DNA of 64,000 nucleotides, from positions 2,881,516-2,945,515 of the forward strand of contig NZ_CP133319.1 in assembly GCF_038811545.1 (NCBI RefSeq), written 5' to 3'. The notes beneath the pieces are model-generated. The model was given only the letters and a program-made list of their open reading frames with translations, was not told where the DNA came from and did not search any database. Both the position numbers and the translations under genes were made by a program. Below are positions 17,615 to 31,065 of this stretch, piece after piece. Numbering within the stretch: position 1 is the first letter of the stretch; each line of letters starts with the position of its first letter. Source of the stretch: Rhodoligotrophos sp. CJ14. GTDB lineage: Bacteria > Pseudomonadota > Alphaproteobacteria > Rhizobiales > Im1.

Positions 17615-18739
17615 ATGCCGATCCAGACCGAGCCCTTCAAGAACGGATTTTCTGCCGAACCTGCGGCGATGGTCGTCCTCGGGATCGAGACCTCCTGCGA
17701 TGAGACGGCAGCCGCCGTCATTCGCCGGACGGCTGAGGGCCAGGGCGAAATCCTGGCCGAGCGCGTTCTGTCGCAGGACGATGATCATGCGCCCTTCGGG
17801 GGCGTGGTGCCGGAAATTGCAGCGCGCGCCCATGTTGCTCATCTTGATCGACTCATCAGTGAGGCCATGCAACGCAGCGGCCTCACCTTCGGCGATCTCG
17901 ATGGGATCGCGGCAACCGCCGGCCCCGGTCTGATCGGTGGTCTGCTGGTTGGGCTGACCACGGGGCGAGCGATTGCCCAGGTGCATGATTTGCCAATTCT
18001 GCCGATCAATCACCTCGAGGGCCATGCGTTGACCGCCCGGCTCACCGATGGCATTGCCTTTCCCTATCTCCTACTTCTGGTCTCCGGCGGTCATACCCAG
18101 CTCCTCATTATCGAAGATGTGGGGCGTTATGTGCGGCTTGGCACCACGATCGACGATGCCCTGGGCGAGGCCTTCGACAAGACCGCAAAGCTTCTAGGCC
18201 TTGGTTATCCCGGCGGACCTCAGGTTGAACGTCGCGCTCGCGAGGGGGATCCCACGCGGTTTGCGTTTCCGCGCCCGATGCTCGGGCGGGAGGGATGCGA
18301 CTTCTCGTTCTCCGGCCTCAAGACGGCTGTCCGGCGCGCGGTGCAGGCGGCAATGCCGGTCACCGAACAGGACATTGCCGATATCTGTGCGAGTTTTCAG
18401 GCAGCCATTACCGACTGCATCGTTGATCGCCTGCGCGGGGCAATGCGTCTATTTCAGCAGCGCTATCCCGATGCGGCAGCGCCCAATGTGGTGGTCGCGG
18501 GTGGTGTCGCGGCAAACTCGAGCCTGCGCCAAGCAATGTTGGATGAAGCAGCCAAAGCGGGCTTTGGCGTGAGCATACCGCCCTTGCGCCTGTGCACCGA
18601 TAATGCGGTCATGATCGCCTGGGCAGGCGCCGAGCGCCTGGCCCGGGGGCTGACTGATACGGGAACGCTCACTGCCAGGCCGAGATGGCCATTGGATCCG
18701 CATGCCGCACCCGCCATCGGCGCCGGTGTCAAAGCCTAA
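17615..18739 (+). CDS. tsaD: tRNA N6-adenosine threonylcarbamoyltransferase TsaD
   Basis: 374 residues from ATG 17615; an internal ATG at 17669 begins directly at the conserved [12 protein letters not shown]. TsaD transfers the threonylcarbamoyl group onto A37 of ANN-decoding tRNAs, together with TsaB and TsaE. The metal-binding HLEGH motif (133-137) and the downstream LVSGGHTQL and phosphate loop [10 protein letters not shown] are all present. It is transcribed divergently from hemC and followed by gpsA 23 bases after its stop. Confidence 0.97.
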   Translation: MPIQTEPFKNGFSAEPAAMVVLGIETSCDETAAAVIRRTAEGQGEILAERVLSQDDDHAPFGGVVPEIAARAHVAHLDRLISEAMQRSGLTFGDLDGIAATAGPGLIGGLLVGLTTGRAIAQVHDLPILPINHLEGHALTARLTDGIAFPYLLLLVSGGHTQLLIIEDVGRYVRLGTTIDDALGEAFDKTAKLLGLGYPGGPQVERRAREGDPTRFAFPRPMLGREGCDFSFSGLKTAVRRAVQAAMPVTEQDIADICASFQAAITDCIVDRLRGAMRLFQQRYPDAAAPNVVVAGGVAANSSLRQAMLDEAAKAGFGVSIPPLRLCTDNAVMIAWAGAERLARGLTDTGTLTARPRWPLDPHAAPAIGAGVKA

Positions 18740-18762
18740 CCTTCGAGAACTGGGAGCGATGG

Positions 18763-19770
18763 ATGGACCAGCGGCCAAATCATATAGGGGTGATCGGCGG
18801 CGGTGCATGGGGCACCGCGCTTGCTTGCCTTGCCGGCCGCGCTGGCGCGGAGGTCACATTATGGGCGCGAGAGCCGGAAGTCGTCGAGAGCATCAACCGG
18901 GATCGTGAGAATGTTCTGTTTCTTCCCGGAATTGCTCTGGAGCAGGCAATAGAGGCAACGGGCGACATCGCCGAGGCGATGCGAGCGGATATTCTGCTGC
19001 TGGTCTCTCCTGCTCAGGCGCTGCGTGAGGTGTGCCGATCCATGGCATCCCATCTCCGCCCCCGCACGCCCATCGTCATTTGTGCCAAGGGGCTCGAGCG
19101 TGGCACAAACAAGCTGATGACTGACGTGCTGGTCGAGGTCTTGCCCGAGGCAGAACCAATGGTGTTGTCGGGTCCAAGCTTTGCAGCCGATGTGGCGCGC
19201 GGACTGCCCACGGCGGTGACACTCGCCGCCCGCACTCACGACGATGCGCTGGCGGTGGCGAGAACGCTCGCGGGTCCGACCTTCCGGCCTTATGTCGCGG
19301 CCGATCTTGTTGGCGCGCAGATCGGTGGGGCCGTCAAGAATGTCCTTGCGATCGCCTGCGGTATTGCCGAAGGGCGAGGTCTTGGTGAAAGCGCCCGGGC
19401 ATCGCTGATGACGCGCGCCTTTGCCGAGCTTGTCCGCTTCGGCAAGACCTTCGGTGCGCGCGCTGAAACATTGTCCGGTCTGTCCGGGCTCGGCGATCTC
19501 ATGCTCACCTGCTCGAGCCAACAGTCGCGCAATATGTCCCTGGGCTTTGCCCTCGGGCGAGGGCAATCTGTGGATGACGTTCTGGGCAGCAGGCGCTCGG
19601 TCAGCGAAGGTGTCTATACTGCCGGGGTGGTGGTGGCGCTGGCGGCGGAGCGGGACATCGACATGCCGATCTCCCGTGCTGTTCACGACATCGTGGAGGG
19701 CCGGATCACCATAGACCAAGCCATAGAAGATCTGTTCAATCGTCCATTGAAAGCCGAAACAGAGACCTGA
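18763..19770 (+). CDS. gpsA: glycerol-3-phosphate dehydrogenase [NAD(P)+] GpsA
   Basis: 335 residues from ATG 18763, which begins just before the NAD(P)-binding GVIGGGAWGTALA motif; a longer in-frame start at 18685 would lie inside tsaD. The enzyme reduces dihydroxyacetone phosphate to glycerol-3-phosphate for phospholipid synthesis. The family signature with the active-site lysine is visible (GGAVKNVLAIACGI), as are SGPSFAADVARG and SGLGDLMLTC. The tsaD-gpsA-yciI-EVE order is common in Hyphomicrobiales. Confidence 0.96.
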   Translation: MDQRPNHIGVIGGGAWGTALACLAGRAGAEVTLWAREPEVVESINRDRENVLFLPGIALEQAIEATGDIAEAMRADILLLVSPAQALREVCRSMASHLRPRTPIVICAKGLERGTNKLMTDVLVEVLPEAEPMVLSGPSFAADVARGLPTAVTLAARTHDDALAVARTLAGPTFRPYVAADLVGAQIGGAVKNVLAIACGIAEGRGLGESARASLMTRAFAELVRFGKTFGARAETLSGLSGLGDLMLTCSSQQSRNMSLGFALGRGQSVDDVLGSRRSVSEGVYTAGVVVALAAERDIDMPISRAVHDIVEGRITIDQAIEDLFNRPLKAETET

Positions 19771-19786
19771 TCATAGGGAGGGAGAC

Positions 19787-20083
19787 ATGGCGCATTTCGT
19801 TATCCTTTGCACGGACGTTCCCAATTCCGCTGAGAAGCGCAACGCGACAAGGGCCCAGCATCTCCAATATCTGACGAGCTTGGGGAGCAAGCTGCGTTTG
19901 GCGGGCCCGTTCACCACGGAAGAGGGCAAGACCATGACCGGCAGCATGCTGCTGGTGGAGACGGAGACCATCGAGGAAGCACGCGAGATTGCGGCGGGCG
20001 ACCCTTACGGCCCGGCGGGTGTCTTCGCCAATGTCGAGGTGAAGCCGTGGCGATGGGTGATCACCGACGGCAAGCTCGTCTGA
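19787..20083 (+). CDS. YciI-like protein
   Basis: 98 residues forming a single YciI/YCII ferredoxin-like domain. It begins MAHFVILCTDVPN, has the usual histidine in the RAQHLQYL helix, the LAGPF turn and an EAREIAAGDPYGPAGVF block with the conserved aspartate. The family binds small molecules or catalyses lactone-type reactions in a few known cases, but most members lack a known role. It is preceded by a GGGAGGGAG ribosome site and lies between gpsA and the EVE gene. Confidence 0.9.
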   Translation: MAHFVILCTDVPNSAEKRNATRAQHLQYLTSLGSKLRLAGPFTTEEGKTMTGSMLLVETETIEEAREIAAGDPYGPAGVFANVEVKPWRWVITDGKLV

Positions 20084-20098
20084 AGGGCATGCGCGGTC

Positions 20099-20527
20099 AT
20101 GGCTTATTGGCTGTTTAAGACCGAGCCCGGGTCTTGGTCATGGGAGGACCAGAAGCGCAAAGGCGCGGCGGGCGAGCCCTGGACTGGCGTGCGCAATTTT
20201 CTCGCCAGAAAGCACATGATGTCGATGAAGGTCGGCGATCTCGGATTTTTCTACCACTCCGTGGAGGAGAAGCGGATCGTCGGTATCGTCCGGGTCAGCG
20301 CTGAAGCACATCCCGATCACACGGCGCCGGATGGCAAATGGCAATGTGTGGACGTGGTGGCCGTATGCGATGTGCCCTCGCCCGTGACCTTGGACCAGAT
20401 CAAGAATGATCCGCGTTTGCAGGACATGATTCTGGTGAAGAACTCACGTCTGTCGGTGCAGCCGGTGACAGATCGGGAATGGGAGATCATCTGCGAGCTC
20501 GGTGCTGTGTCCCCCAAGGCACAGTGA
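20099..20527 (+). CDS. EVE-domain protein
   Basis: 142 residues, essentially one EVE domain: YWLFKTEPGSWSWEDQ at the start, WTGVRNFLARKHMMSMKVGD, then FYHSVEEKRIVGIVRV. EVE belongs to the PUA-like superfamily, and members are thought to bind modified bases in DNA or RNA. A substrate cannot be inferred. It sits 15 bases after the YciI gene and probably shares its transcript. This housekeeping context differs from EVE domains found in defence islands. Confidence 0.92.
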   Translation: MAYWLFKTEPGSWSWEDQKRKGAAGEPWTGVRNFLARKHMMSMKVGDLGFFYHSVEEKRIVGIVRVSAEAHPDHTAPDGKWQCVDVVAVCDVPSPVTLDQIKNDPRLQDMILVKNSRLSVQPVTDREWEIICELGAVSPKAQ

Positions 20528-20762
20528 CGCCCTGACCGATTCCCGTCCCGCCCAGCATTCCCGCCATTGTCTGAGGATCCTGCTACAGCTGGGCAAATGT
20601 TCCTATAGTATGAACTCAATCCTCGGTTGAAATTGGCGGTGGCCGACCGCATCTTCGCCCAGGACGTTTCACACTACCGCAGCATTGGACGGATATGGTC
20701 CTGATCGCGCTGGGGAACTCGGGGCACCAGCGACGACAGCTGGGCTTGTCTAGGAGAAAGCC

Positions 20763-21281
20763 ATGAATCCGAGCACTATATTGTTCTTGTGCGATGATAA
20801 CGCGGCGTGCAGTTTGATGGCGGAGGCGATCGTCAACGCGGCCGGGGCTCGCCATCTGAAGGCCTTCAGTGCCGGGTTCGAGCCTGCCAAGGTCGCCGAT
20901 CCCCATGCCATGGAAATCATTGCGCAAGCAGGCATCAGGGCCCGAGGCTTGCGGCCAAAGCCGCTGACGGAATTTGCCGGGCCGCCGCCGGTGAAGTTTT
21001 GCTACGCCATCAATCTGGCGACCCGCAGCCGCCCTGAGCTTGCGGGCTTGGCCGGGGAGACATGCCTGCTGCACTGGCCCGTCGCGGACCGGCCGTTCGG
21101 GGCGGGCTTTGGGGCGAGCCGCAAGGCTGAGCTTCTCGATCTCTTCGCGGAAATCCGGCAGCTCTGCGAGTCCATGTTCCTGCGTCCCGCCCGCACTTCA
21201 GCGCAGAAGCAGACCATTCACCGCGTGCTCGACAGGAGTGAATCACGCCGCTCCGAACTCACCGTCGAAGAGCATTGTTGA
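20763..21281 (+). CDS. low-molecular-weight phosphatase/ArsC-like protein lacking catalytic Arg
   Basis: 172 residues from ATG 20763 with an AGGAG ribosome site. The fold is that of LMW protein-tyrosine phosphatase/thioredoxin-type arsenate reductase: a strand ILFLC, the P-loop, then LMAEAIVNAAG, and later HWPVADRP corresponding to the acid loop. The P-loop should read C-x5-R-S but here is CDDNAACS (residues 10-17), with cysteine in place of the arginine that binds the phosphate. Activity is therefore doubtful, or the protein has a different role. The last 23 bases overlap the convergent acetyltransferase gene. No other arsenic gene is nearby. Confidence 0.72.
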   Translation: MNPSTILFLCDDNAACSLMAEAIVNAAGARHLKAFSAGFEPAKVADPHAMEIIAQAGIRARGLRPKPLTEFAGPPPVKFCYAINLATRSRPELAGLAGETCLLHWPVADRPFGAGFGASRKAELLDLFAEIRQLCESMFLRPARTSAQKQTIHRVLDRSESRRSELTVEEHC

Positions 21282-21825
21282 TCAGCCCGCACGCGTCCGA
21301 CAGCCACTCCTCCATCACGCTGAGGTGAGTGGGGGCCGGCGTCCGAAACATTCCCGATATCTCATTATGTTCGATGCGCAGCTCCGCCTTGTACTTTTGC
21401 GCGAGCCTGCGCATACGCTGATTCTCAACCATGCAAATCGTATAGATGGTCGTGATATGCCGGTTCTGGGCAGAGATGATGGCGCGCCGCATGAGCTCCG
21501 TGCCAACGCCCTGGCCACGGAAAGGCTTTTCGACTGTGAAGGCAGCTTCCGCTTCCAACGGGAAGCTGTCGGGCAAGGGCTGCAACTCGCCGGTCCCGCG
21601 CAAGATACCGTCGACAAAATAGCCATCCACGATCCCCGGCCATTGCAGGGCCTTGCGGGCATGGTCCTTAAGGAACTGCGGCGAGGTCCCACCGCCAAAG
21701 CGCAAATACTTCGCCTCGCGATCGAGGCGCTCGAGATGCTCAACAAAAATGCCGAGATCACCGATCCAGAGCTTTCGGTAGGTGCCCCTGGACGGTGCTG
21801 GTTGTGTATTCCTATCTTGAGTCAT
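21259..21825 (-). CDS. GNAT family N-acetyltransferase
   Basis: 188 residues from ATG 21823-21825; a GTG at 21891 would add 22 residues, and neither has a clear ribosome site. The acetyl-CoA-binding motif is visible as FRGQGVGTELMRRAI, after strand AAFTVEKP. A conserved Y-ICMVENQRMRRLAQKY helix completes motif B. The substrate is unknown. The gene converges on the phosphatase-like gene with a 23-base overlap. Confidence 0.87.
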   Translation of the reverse strand: MTQDRNTQPAPSRGTYRKLWIGDLGIFVEHLERLDREAKYLRFGGGTSPQFLKDHARKALQWPGIVDGYFVDGILRGTGELQPLPDSFPLEAEAAFTVEKPFRGQGVGTELMRRAIISAQNRHITTIYTICMVENQRMRRLAQKYKAELRIEHNEISGMFRTPAPTHLSVMEEWLSDACGLINNALRR

Positions 21826-22049
21826 GGAAGGCGCATTCCGCCTGGAGCGGCTGGGAGATGATCCTGGTGCTGATATATTGCTGCAATGCACAAAATCAAG
21901 GTTGGGCAGACTGCATCCCGGGACAGCCTTGACGCTCGCGTCAATTTGGCGGGCCCTTAATGTCCGACTTGCCGTTTTGCTATGACAGAGCTACGGTCCC
22001 GCCACATCCAGGAAGGCACGGCTTGCGTGGCTCGAATTGAGCGAGGTTT

Positions 22050-23552
<1,503 letters not shown>

Positions 23553-23573
23553 GGGGCGAGGGATCTCACGTCC

Positions 23574-24749
23574 TTGCCAGCATCCGACCAGACGGTGCTC
23601 GAGCTCTATCGCAGCCGCTTGGCGGCGGGCGAGCTCGAGCCTGATCCGAACCAGCAACGCGTGGTCGAACGGCTGGATGCCCTTGCGCATGCGCTGATCG
23701 GCTACAGGCCGGGCCCAAAGCCGAGGGGCTTGCGCGCGCTGTTCGGCAACAAGCCTTCGGAAGCCCCGAAAGGCCTCTATATCCATGGCTCGGTGGGGCG
23801 GGGCAAGACCACGCTCATGGACATGTTCATCACCGCCGCGCGGATTAGCTCCAAGCGTCGCGTCCATTTTCATGCCTTCATGCAGGATGTGCATGAGCGC
23901 ATTCACCGCCATCGCCAGGCCGTCAAGCAAGGCACGGCCCGTGGCGATGATCCGATACCGCCTGTTGCCGAGGAGATCGCCGCCGGGGCGGCTCTTTTGT
24001 GCCTCGATGAATTCCAGGTCTCGGATATCACCGATGCCATGATCCTCGGCCGGCTGTTCGAAGCATTGCTCGCGCGCGGCGTGGTGGTCGTCGCCACATC
24101 GAACACGGCCCCCGGCGATCTCTATGCCAATGGCCTCAACCGCAATCTCTTCGTGCCCTTCATTCGCCTCATCGAGGATCGAGTGGATGTCATCTCGCTT
24201 GATGGCGATACGGATTATCGCCAGCGGCATGCGGCGGGCGAGGATGTCTATCTCTGCCCATTGACACCGCGCAGCCGAGCGCGGATGGACGCGTTGTGGA
24301 ATCGGCTTTCTGCGGGTTGCCGCGGGGGCCCGCAGAGCCTGTCAGTCCACGGGCGGCAAGTGATGGTTCCCGAGACCGCGCCCGGCATGGCGCGCTTCCA
24401 TTTTTCCGATCTTTGCGAAAAGCCGTTGGGCTCTGCCGATTATCTGGCAATCGCCCGGCATTTCCCGATCGTCTTCATCGACGATATTCCCGTGCTGGAT
24501 CAGAGCAAGCGCAACGAGGCGCTGAGATTTATCAAGCTCGTGGATACGCTTTACGACAACCACATCCGGCTGGTTGCCTCCGCCGATGCGGAGCCTGAGG
24601 AGATTTACCAGCGCGGTGATCATTCGGCCGCCTTTCATCGGACGGCGTCGCGCTTGCAGGAGATGAGATCAGCGGAATACTGGGAATGGGCCAAGGATAG
24701 CCCAGACGTGCTGCCGCTGGAACAGGTAAATGTGAACCCTGTTCCATGA
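23574..24749 (+). CDS. zapE: cell-division ATPase ZapE (AFG1-like)
   Basis: 391 residues from TTG 23574. Walker A lies at about 72-80 (GSVGRGKTT), Walker B is [11 protein letters not shown], and sensor residues follow in [10 protein letters not shown]. Other family blocks include [14 protein letters not shown] and the C-terminal [18 protein letters not shown]. ZapE homologues associate with the FtsZ ring in E. coli, and the eukaryotic AFG1 acts in mitochondria. In Hyphomicrobiales the gene commonly lies just before mdh, as here. Confidence 0.93.
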   Translation: MPASDQTVLELYRSRLAAGELEPDPNQQRVVERLDALAHALIGYRPGPKPRGLRALFGNKPSEAPKGLYIHGSVGRGKTTLMDMFITAARISSKRRVHFHAFMQDVHERIHRHRQAVKQGTARGDDPIPPVAEEIAAGAALLCLDEFQVSDITDAMILGRLFEALLARGVVVVATSNTAPGDLYANGLNRNLFVPFIRLIEDRVDVISLDGDTDYRQRHAAGEDVYLCPLTPRSRARMDALWNRLSAGCRGGPQSLSVHGRQVMVPETAPGMARFHFSDLCEKPLGSADYLAIARHFPIVFIDDIPVLDQSKRNEALRFIKLVDTLYDNHIRLVASADAEPEEIYQRGDHSAAFHRTASRLQEMRSAEYWEWAKDSPDVLPLEQVNVNPVP

Positions 24750-24860
24750 GCGCTGGCCGCCCTGATCCATGCTTGCATGCAGGATGCAATCGCGATACAT
24801 GACGGCACTTTCGCGGCGCAACAGGACAGGAGCCGCGCTGCGCCGCGCACCCGGAAGTAG

Positions 24861-25850
<990 letters not shown>

Positions 25851-25887
25851 GCCTGCTGGGCCTCGATAACAGGGCTTTGGAGACGAG

Positions 25888-27057
25888 ATGAACATTCACG
25901 AATATCAAGCCAAGGCCGTTCTCGCCGAGTTCGGCGTGCCGGTCCCCAAGGGCTATCCGGCATTTTCAGCCGATGAAGCCGTGAAGGCCGCCGAGAAGCT
26001 CGGCGGGCCCGTCTGGGTGGTGAAGGCGCAGATCCATGCCGGTGGGCGCGGCAAAGCTGGCGGCGTCAAGGTGGTCAAGAGCATCGAAGATGTTCGCAAA
26101 GAGGCCGAGCGCCTCTTGGGCTCCGTTCTCGTCACCCATCAGACCGGCCCCGAGGGCAAGCAGGTCAACCGCCTCTATATCGAGGATGGCTCCAAGATCG
26201 CCCGCGAGCTTTACCTCTCGGCGCTGATTGATCGCGCAGCCTCCCGCATCGCCTTCATCGCCTCGACCGAAGGTGGCATGGACATTGAAGAGGTTGCCCA
26301 CAAGACCCCGGAAAAGATCCTCACCTTCCACGTGGATCCGGCCGCCGGCTACAGCCCCTATATCGGCCGCAACATTGCTTATGCGCTGAAGCTTGAAGGC
26401 GATCAGGTCAAGCAATGCGTTAAGCTCATCGGCAATCTCTACGAGGCCTTCCAGGCCAGTGACATGAGCCTGCTCGAGGTCAATCCGCTCATCGTCACCG
26501 AGGCCGGCAATCTCCTCTGCCTCGATGCCAAGGTGAATTTCGACGATAACGGCCTGTTCCGGCACAAGGACATCGCCGCCCTTCGTGACGAGACCGAAGA
26601 GGATCCCAAGGAGCTCGAGGCGGCGCGCTACGACCTCAACTATGTGGCGCTCGATGGCACCATCGGCTGCATGGTCAATGGTGCGGGCCTCGCCATGGCG
26701 ACCATGGACATCATCAAGCTCTATGGGGCTGAGCCGGCCAACTTCCTCGATGTGGGGGGCGGTGCCACCACCGAGCGGGTCACGGCAGCCTTCAAGATCA
26801 TCACCTCCGATCCCAATGTAAAGGGCATCCTGGTCAATATCTTCGGCGGCATCATGAAATGCGACGTGATCGCCCAAGGCGTCGTCGCGGCCGTGAAGGA
26901 AGTCGGGCTGAAAGTGCCCCTCGTCGTCAGGCTCGAGGGCACGAATGTGGAGCTTGGCAAGCAGATCCTGCGGGAGTCCAATCTGAACGTCATTCCTGCC
27001 GATAATCTCGACGACGCCGCGCGCAAGGTCGTCGCCGCCGTGAAGGAGGCCGCATAA
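25888..27057 (+). CDS. sucC: succinyl-CoA synthetase beta subunit (ADP/GDP-forming)
   Basis: 389 residues. An ATP-grasp domain occupies the N-terminal half (opening [36 protein letters not shown]), and a flavodoxin-like CoA-ligase domain the C-terminal half ([13 protein letters not shown]). The subunit binds nucleotide and succinate and partners with SucD. Its stop codon overlaps the sucD start by one base (TAATG), so translation is coupled. Confidence 0.97.
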   Translation: MNIHEYQAKAVLAEFGVPVPKGYPAFSADEAVKAAEKLGGPVWVVKAQIHAGGRGKAGGVKVVKSIEDVRKEAERLLGSVLVTHQTGPEGKQVNRLYIEDGSKIARELYLSALIDRAASRIAFIASTEGGMDIEEVAHKTPEKILTFHVDPAAGYSPYIGRNIAYALKLEGDQVKQCVKLIGNLYEAFQASDMSLLEVNPLIVTEAGNLLCLDAKVNFDDNGLFRHKDIAALRDETEEDPKELEAARYDLNYVALDGTIGCMVNGAGLAMATMDIIKLYGAEPANFLDVGGGATTERVTAAFKIITSDPNVKGILVNIFGGIMKCDVIAQGVVAAVKEVGLKVPLVVRLEGTNVELGKQILRESNLNVIPADNLDDAARKVVAAVKEAA

Positions 27058-27932
27058 TGGCCATTCTCGTCGACAAGAATACTAAGGTCATCTGCCAAGG
27101 CATCACCGGCAAGAATGGCACCTTCCACACTGAGCAGGCCATCGCCTATGGCACCAAGATGGTCGGTGGCGTAACGCCCGGTAAGGGTGGCACCACCCAT
27201 GTGGGACTGCCGATCTTTGATACGGTCGCTGAGGCCAAGTCGAAGACCGGCGCGGATGCATCGGTCATCTATGTGCCCCCGCCATTTGCGGCCGATGCCA
27301 TTCTCGAAGCGATCGACGCCGAGATCGGGCTCATCGTCTGCATCACCGAGGGCATACCGGCCCTGGACATGGTCAAGGTGAAGCGGGCGCTGCAAGGCTC
27401 GAAATCGCGGCTCGTGGGTCCCAACTGCCCCGGCGTGATCACGCCGGATGCCTGCAAGATCGGTATTATGCCCGGTCACATCCACAAGCGCGGCTCCGTC
27501 GGCATCGTGTCGCGCTCGGGCACGCTCACCTATGAGGCGGTTGCCCAGACCACGGCGGCAGGTCTTGGCCAGTCCACCTGTGTCGGCATTGGCGGTGACC
27601 CGGTGAAGGGCCTTGATTTCGTTGATGTCTTGGAGATGTTCCTCGCCGATCCCGAGACGGAATCGATCATCATGATCGGTGAGATCGGCGGCAGCGCTGA
27701 GGAGCAGGCGGCCGACTTCATCCGCCAGTCAAAGGTGAAGAAGCCCATGGTCGGCTTCATCGCCGGCGTGACCGCACCGCCCGGACGGCGCATGGGCCAT
27801 GCGGGCGCGATCATTGCCGGTGGCAAGGGTGCGGCAGGCGACAAGATCGAGGCCATGGCGAGCGCAGGCATCGTTGTGTCAAAATCGCCCGCTGCTCTTG
27901 GCACGACACTGGTCGAAGTCCTAAATAAATAG
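27057..27932 (+). CDS. sucD: succinyl-CoA synthetase alpha subunit
   Basis: 291 residues. It has a CoA-binding Rossmann domain ([14 protein letters not shown]) and the phosphohistidine loop RRMGHAGAI, with the phosphorylated histidine at about 248. With SucC it makes ATP or GTP from succinyl-CoA. A 108-base gap without a gene separates it from sucA and could hold a second promoter. Confidence 0.97.
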   Translation: MAILVDKNTKVICQGITGKNGTFHTEQAIAYGTKMVGGVTPGKGGTTHVGLPIFDTVAEAKSKTGADASVIYVPPPFAADAILEAIDAEIGLIVCITEGIPALDMVKVKRALQGSKSRLVGPNCPGVITPDACKIGIMPGHIHKRGSVGIVSRSGTLTYEAVAQTTAAGLGQSTCVGIGGDPVKGLDFVDVLEMFLADPETESIIMIGEIGGSAEEQAADFIRQSKVKKPMVGFIAGVTAPPGRRMGHAGAIIAGGKGAAGDKIEAMASAGIVVSKSPAALGTTLVEVLNK

Positions 27933-28040
27933 CGGTCGCATCACCCCTGAAAACGAGTCTTAACCCGTTCCGCCGATTGTGATTTCAGCTCAAAATGAAA
28001 CCGGACGGTCCGCGGGCGATAACCGTGGGTTGGAGCAGTA

Positions 28041-31010
28041 ATGGCTAAGGTTGAACAGAACGACAGGCTCCGGCGGACATCGTTTCTCTATGGTGGCAAT
28101 GCCGAATTCATAGAGCAACTCTATGCGCGCTATAAGACCGATCCGCGCTCCGTCGACCCCGAGTGGCAATCCTTCTTCGCTGATCTCGACGATGGCGAGC
28201 AGGGCACCGCAGCACAGGCTCGGGGTGCGTCCTGGAGCAGGTCGGACTGGCCTCCGGTAATCAATGGCGAGCTGGTCAGCGCGCTCGATTATGACTGGCA
28301 GCCCTCTGAAAAGGCGGTCGCCAACAGAATCGAGCTTGCCTCCCGGGCCAGGGGCGAGACGATGCCGGTGGATGATCTCCGCCGCGCCACGCTCGATTCC
28401 ATTCGTGCGCTGATGATGATCCGCGCTTATCGGATCCGGGGCCATCTCGCCGCGGATCTCGATCCGCTGCAACAAAGGGCGAAGGAAAATCATCCTGAGC
28501 TGGATCCGGCCACTTACGGGTTCAGCGAAGAGGATCTCGACCGGCCCATCTTCATCGACTACGTGCTTGGCCTCGAGAGTGCCACGCTGCGTGAAATCCT
28601 CGATATTCTCAAGCGCACCTATTGCTCGACCTTCGGCGTCGAGTTCATGCATATCTCGGATCCCGAGCAGAAGGCCTGGATCCAGGAGCGCATCGAGGGA
28701 CCCGATAAGGAGATCTCCTTCACCCCGGAGGGTCAGCGCGCGATCCTCAACAAGCTCATCGAAGCAGAGGGCTTCGAGAGCTTCCTCAACCTGAAATATA
28801 CCGGGACCAAGCGCTTCGGGCTTGATGGCGGCGAGGCCATGGTTCCCGCGCTCGAGCAGATCATCAAGCGCGGCGGCTCGCTGGGCGTTCGGGAAATCGT
28901 GCTGGGCATGGCCCATCGCGGCCGGTTGAATGCGCTTGCCAATGTTCTGGGCAAGCCGTTCCGCGCGATTTTCAACGAGTTCAAGGGCGGCTCGGCAAAC
29001 CCCGAGGATGTCGAGGGCTCGGGCGATGTGAAGTACCATCTCGGCTCGTCATCAGACCGGGAATTCGATGGCAACAAGGTCCATCTCTCTCTCAGTCCCA
29101 ATCCCTCGCATCTGGAAATCGTGGACCCCGTGGTGCTGGGCAAGGCGCGAGCCAAGCAGGACCAGCTCGGCGATCGCGAGCGCACCAGCGTGCTGCCTCT
29201 GCTGATCCACGGTGATGCGGCCTTTGCCGGCCAGGGCGTCGTCGCCGAATGCTTTGCCCTTTCCGGCGTGCGCGGCCATCGTGCTGGGGGCTCGGTGCAT
29301 TTCATCGTGAACAACCAAATCGGCTTCACCACCAACCCGCTGCATGCGCGCTCTTCGCCCTATCCTTCTGATGTCGCGAAGATGATCGAAGCGCCGATCT
29401 TCCACGTGAACGGGGATGATCCGGAGGCGGTCGTCTATGCCGCCAAGATTGCGGTGGAGTTTCGCCAGCGCTTCCATAAGCCCGTGGTGGTGGACATGTT
29501 CTGCTACCGCCGCCATGGCCATAACGAGGCGGATGAGCCCTCCTTCACCCAGCCGCTGATGTATAAGCGCATCGCAAAGCACGGTGCGGTGTCGGAGCTC
29601 TATGCCAAGCGCCTGATCGAGCAGGGCGTGCTGACCTCCGATGAAGTCGACGAGATGCGCAGCGCCTATCGTCGCAAGCTTGATGAGGAATTCGAGAGTT
29701 CAGACACCTATAAGCCCAACAAGGCCGATTGGTTGGATGGCCGCTGGGCGGGTCTCACCCAGCCGAAGGATGAGGGTCCGCGCAAGGGCGTGACCGGCGT
29801 TCCCGTCGAGACGCTGCGGGATATAGGCCGCAAGCTCACCGAGATTCCTGAAGGTTTCAACGCGCATCGCACCATCAAGCGCATCTTTGCGCAGCGGCGT
29901 CAGATGATCGAGGATGGCGCCGGTATCGACTGGGCCATGGCCGAGCAGCTTGCCTATGGCAGCCTCCTCATCGAAGGCTATCCTGTGCGCCTGTCGGGGC
30001 AAGACAGCCAGCGCGGCACCTTCTCGCAGCGCCATGCGGTGCTGGTTGATCAGGAAACCGAGGAGAGCTACACGCCGCTCAACAATCTCTCGCCCGACCA
30101 GGCGCAGGCGGAGATTGTAAACACGGCCCTCTCAGAGGAAGCGGTGCTGGGCTTCGAATATGGCTATAGTCTCGCCGAGCCTAAGGCATTGGTGCTCTGG
30201 GAAGCGCAGTTTGGCGATTTCGCCAATGGCGCGCAGGTGGTCGTCGACCAGTTCATATCTTCCGGCGAGCGCAAATGGCTGCGCATGTCTGGCTTGGTGA
30301 TGCTGTTGCCACATGGCTATGAGGGCCAGGGTCCGGAGCACTCCTCCGCCCGGCTCGAGCGCTATCTCCAGCTGTGCGCGGAGGATAATATGCAGGTTGC
30401 GAACTGCACCACGCCTGCCAACTATTTCCATATCCTGAGGCGCCAACTGCATCGCGATTTCCGCAAGCCGCTCATCGTGATGACGCCGAAATCGCTGCTC
30501 AGGCACAAGCGCGTCGTCTCGCGGCTCGAGGAGATGGGCCCCGACAGCAGCTTCCACCGCATCCTCTATGATGATGCCGAGCTGCTGCCCGATCAGGGCA
30601 TCAAGCTGGTCGAGGACAAGAAGATCCGCCGGGTCGTGCTGTGCAGCGGCAAGGTCTATTATGATCTTTACGAAGAGCGCGAGAGGCGCGGCATCAACGA
30701 CATCTACCTGATGCGCCTGGAGCAGCTCTACCCGTTCCCGGCCAAGGCGTTGGTGACGGAGCTGGGCCGCTTCCCACAGGCCGAGATGGTGTGGTGTCAG
30801 GAAGAGCCATACAATATGGGCGCCTGGACCTTCGTCCAGCCCAATCTTGAATGGGTGTTGCAATATGTAGACGCAGCACACAAGCGGCCGCGCTATGCTG
30901 GCCGTCCGGCGGCGGCGGCGACCGCCACGGGTCTGCTGTCGAAGCACTTGAAGGAACTCGAGAACTTCCTCAACGAAGCGCTTGGTACCGAGATAACCTC
31001 ACGTCAATAA
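28041..31010 (+). CDS. sucA: 2-oxoglutarate dehydrogenase E1 component
   Basis: 989 residues, the normal length for E1o. It has the N-terminal E1o-specific region ([18 protein letters not shown]), the thiamine-diphosphate site ([11 protein letters not shown] ... NNQIGFTT), the [14 protein letters not shown] block and a C-terminal transketolase-like domain ([20 protein letters not shown]). It decarboxylates 2-oxoglutarate and transfers the succinyl group to the lipoyl arm of SucB. A GGAG ribosome site precedes ATG 28041. Confidence 0.97.
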   Translation: MAKVEQNDRLRRTSFLYGGNAEFIEQLYARYKTDPRSVDPEWQSFFADLDDGEQGTAAQARGASWSRSDWPPVINGELVSALDYDWQPSEKAVANRIELASRARGETMPVDDLRRATLDSIRALMMIRAYRIRGHLAADLDPLQQRAKENHPELDPATYGFSEEDLDRPIFIDYVLGLESATLREILDILKRTYCSTFGVEFMHISDPEQKAWIQERIEGPDKEISFTPEGQRAILNKLIEAEGFESFLNLKYTGTKRFGLDGGEAMVPALEQIIKRGGSLGVREIVLGMAHRGRLNALANVLGKPFRAIFNEFKGGSANPEDVEGSGDVKYHLGSSSDREFDGNKVHLSLSPNPSHLEIVDPVVLGKARAKQDQLGDRERTSVLPLLIHGDAAFAGQGVVAECFALSGVRGHRAGGSVHFIVNNQIGFTTNPLHARSSPYPSDVAKMIEAPIFHVNGDDPEAVVYAAKIAVEFRQRFHKPVVVDMFCYRRHGHNEADEPSFTQPLMYKRIAKHGAVSELYAKRLIEQGVLTSDEVDEMRSAYRRKLDEEFESSDTYKPNKADWLDGRWAGLTQPKDEGPRKGVTGVPVETLRDIGRKLTEIPEGFNAHRTIKRIFAQRRQMIEDGAGIDWAMAEQLAYGSLLIEGYPVRLSGQDSQRGTFSQRHAVLVDQETEESYTPLNNLSPDQAQAEIVNTALSEEAVLGFEYGYSLAEPKALVLWEAQFGDFANGAQVVVDQFISSGERKWLRMSGLVMLLPHGYEGQGPEHSSARLERYLQLCAEDNMQVANCTTPANYFHILRRQLHRDFRKPLIVMTPKSLLRHKRVVSRLEEMGPDSSFHRILYDDAELLPDQGIKLVEDKKIRRVVLCSGKVYYDLYEERERRGINDIYLMRLEQLYPFPAKALVTELGRFPQAEMVWCQEEPYNMGAWTFVQPNLEWVLQYVDAAHKRPRYAGRPAAAATATGLLSKHLKELENFLNEALGTEITSRQ

Positions 31011-31065
31011 TAGACGGGCCTTGGCTGCTGGGCTAAAGCTCCAGGTCACTTTGGGAAGATCAGAT

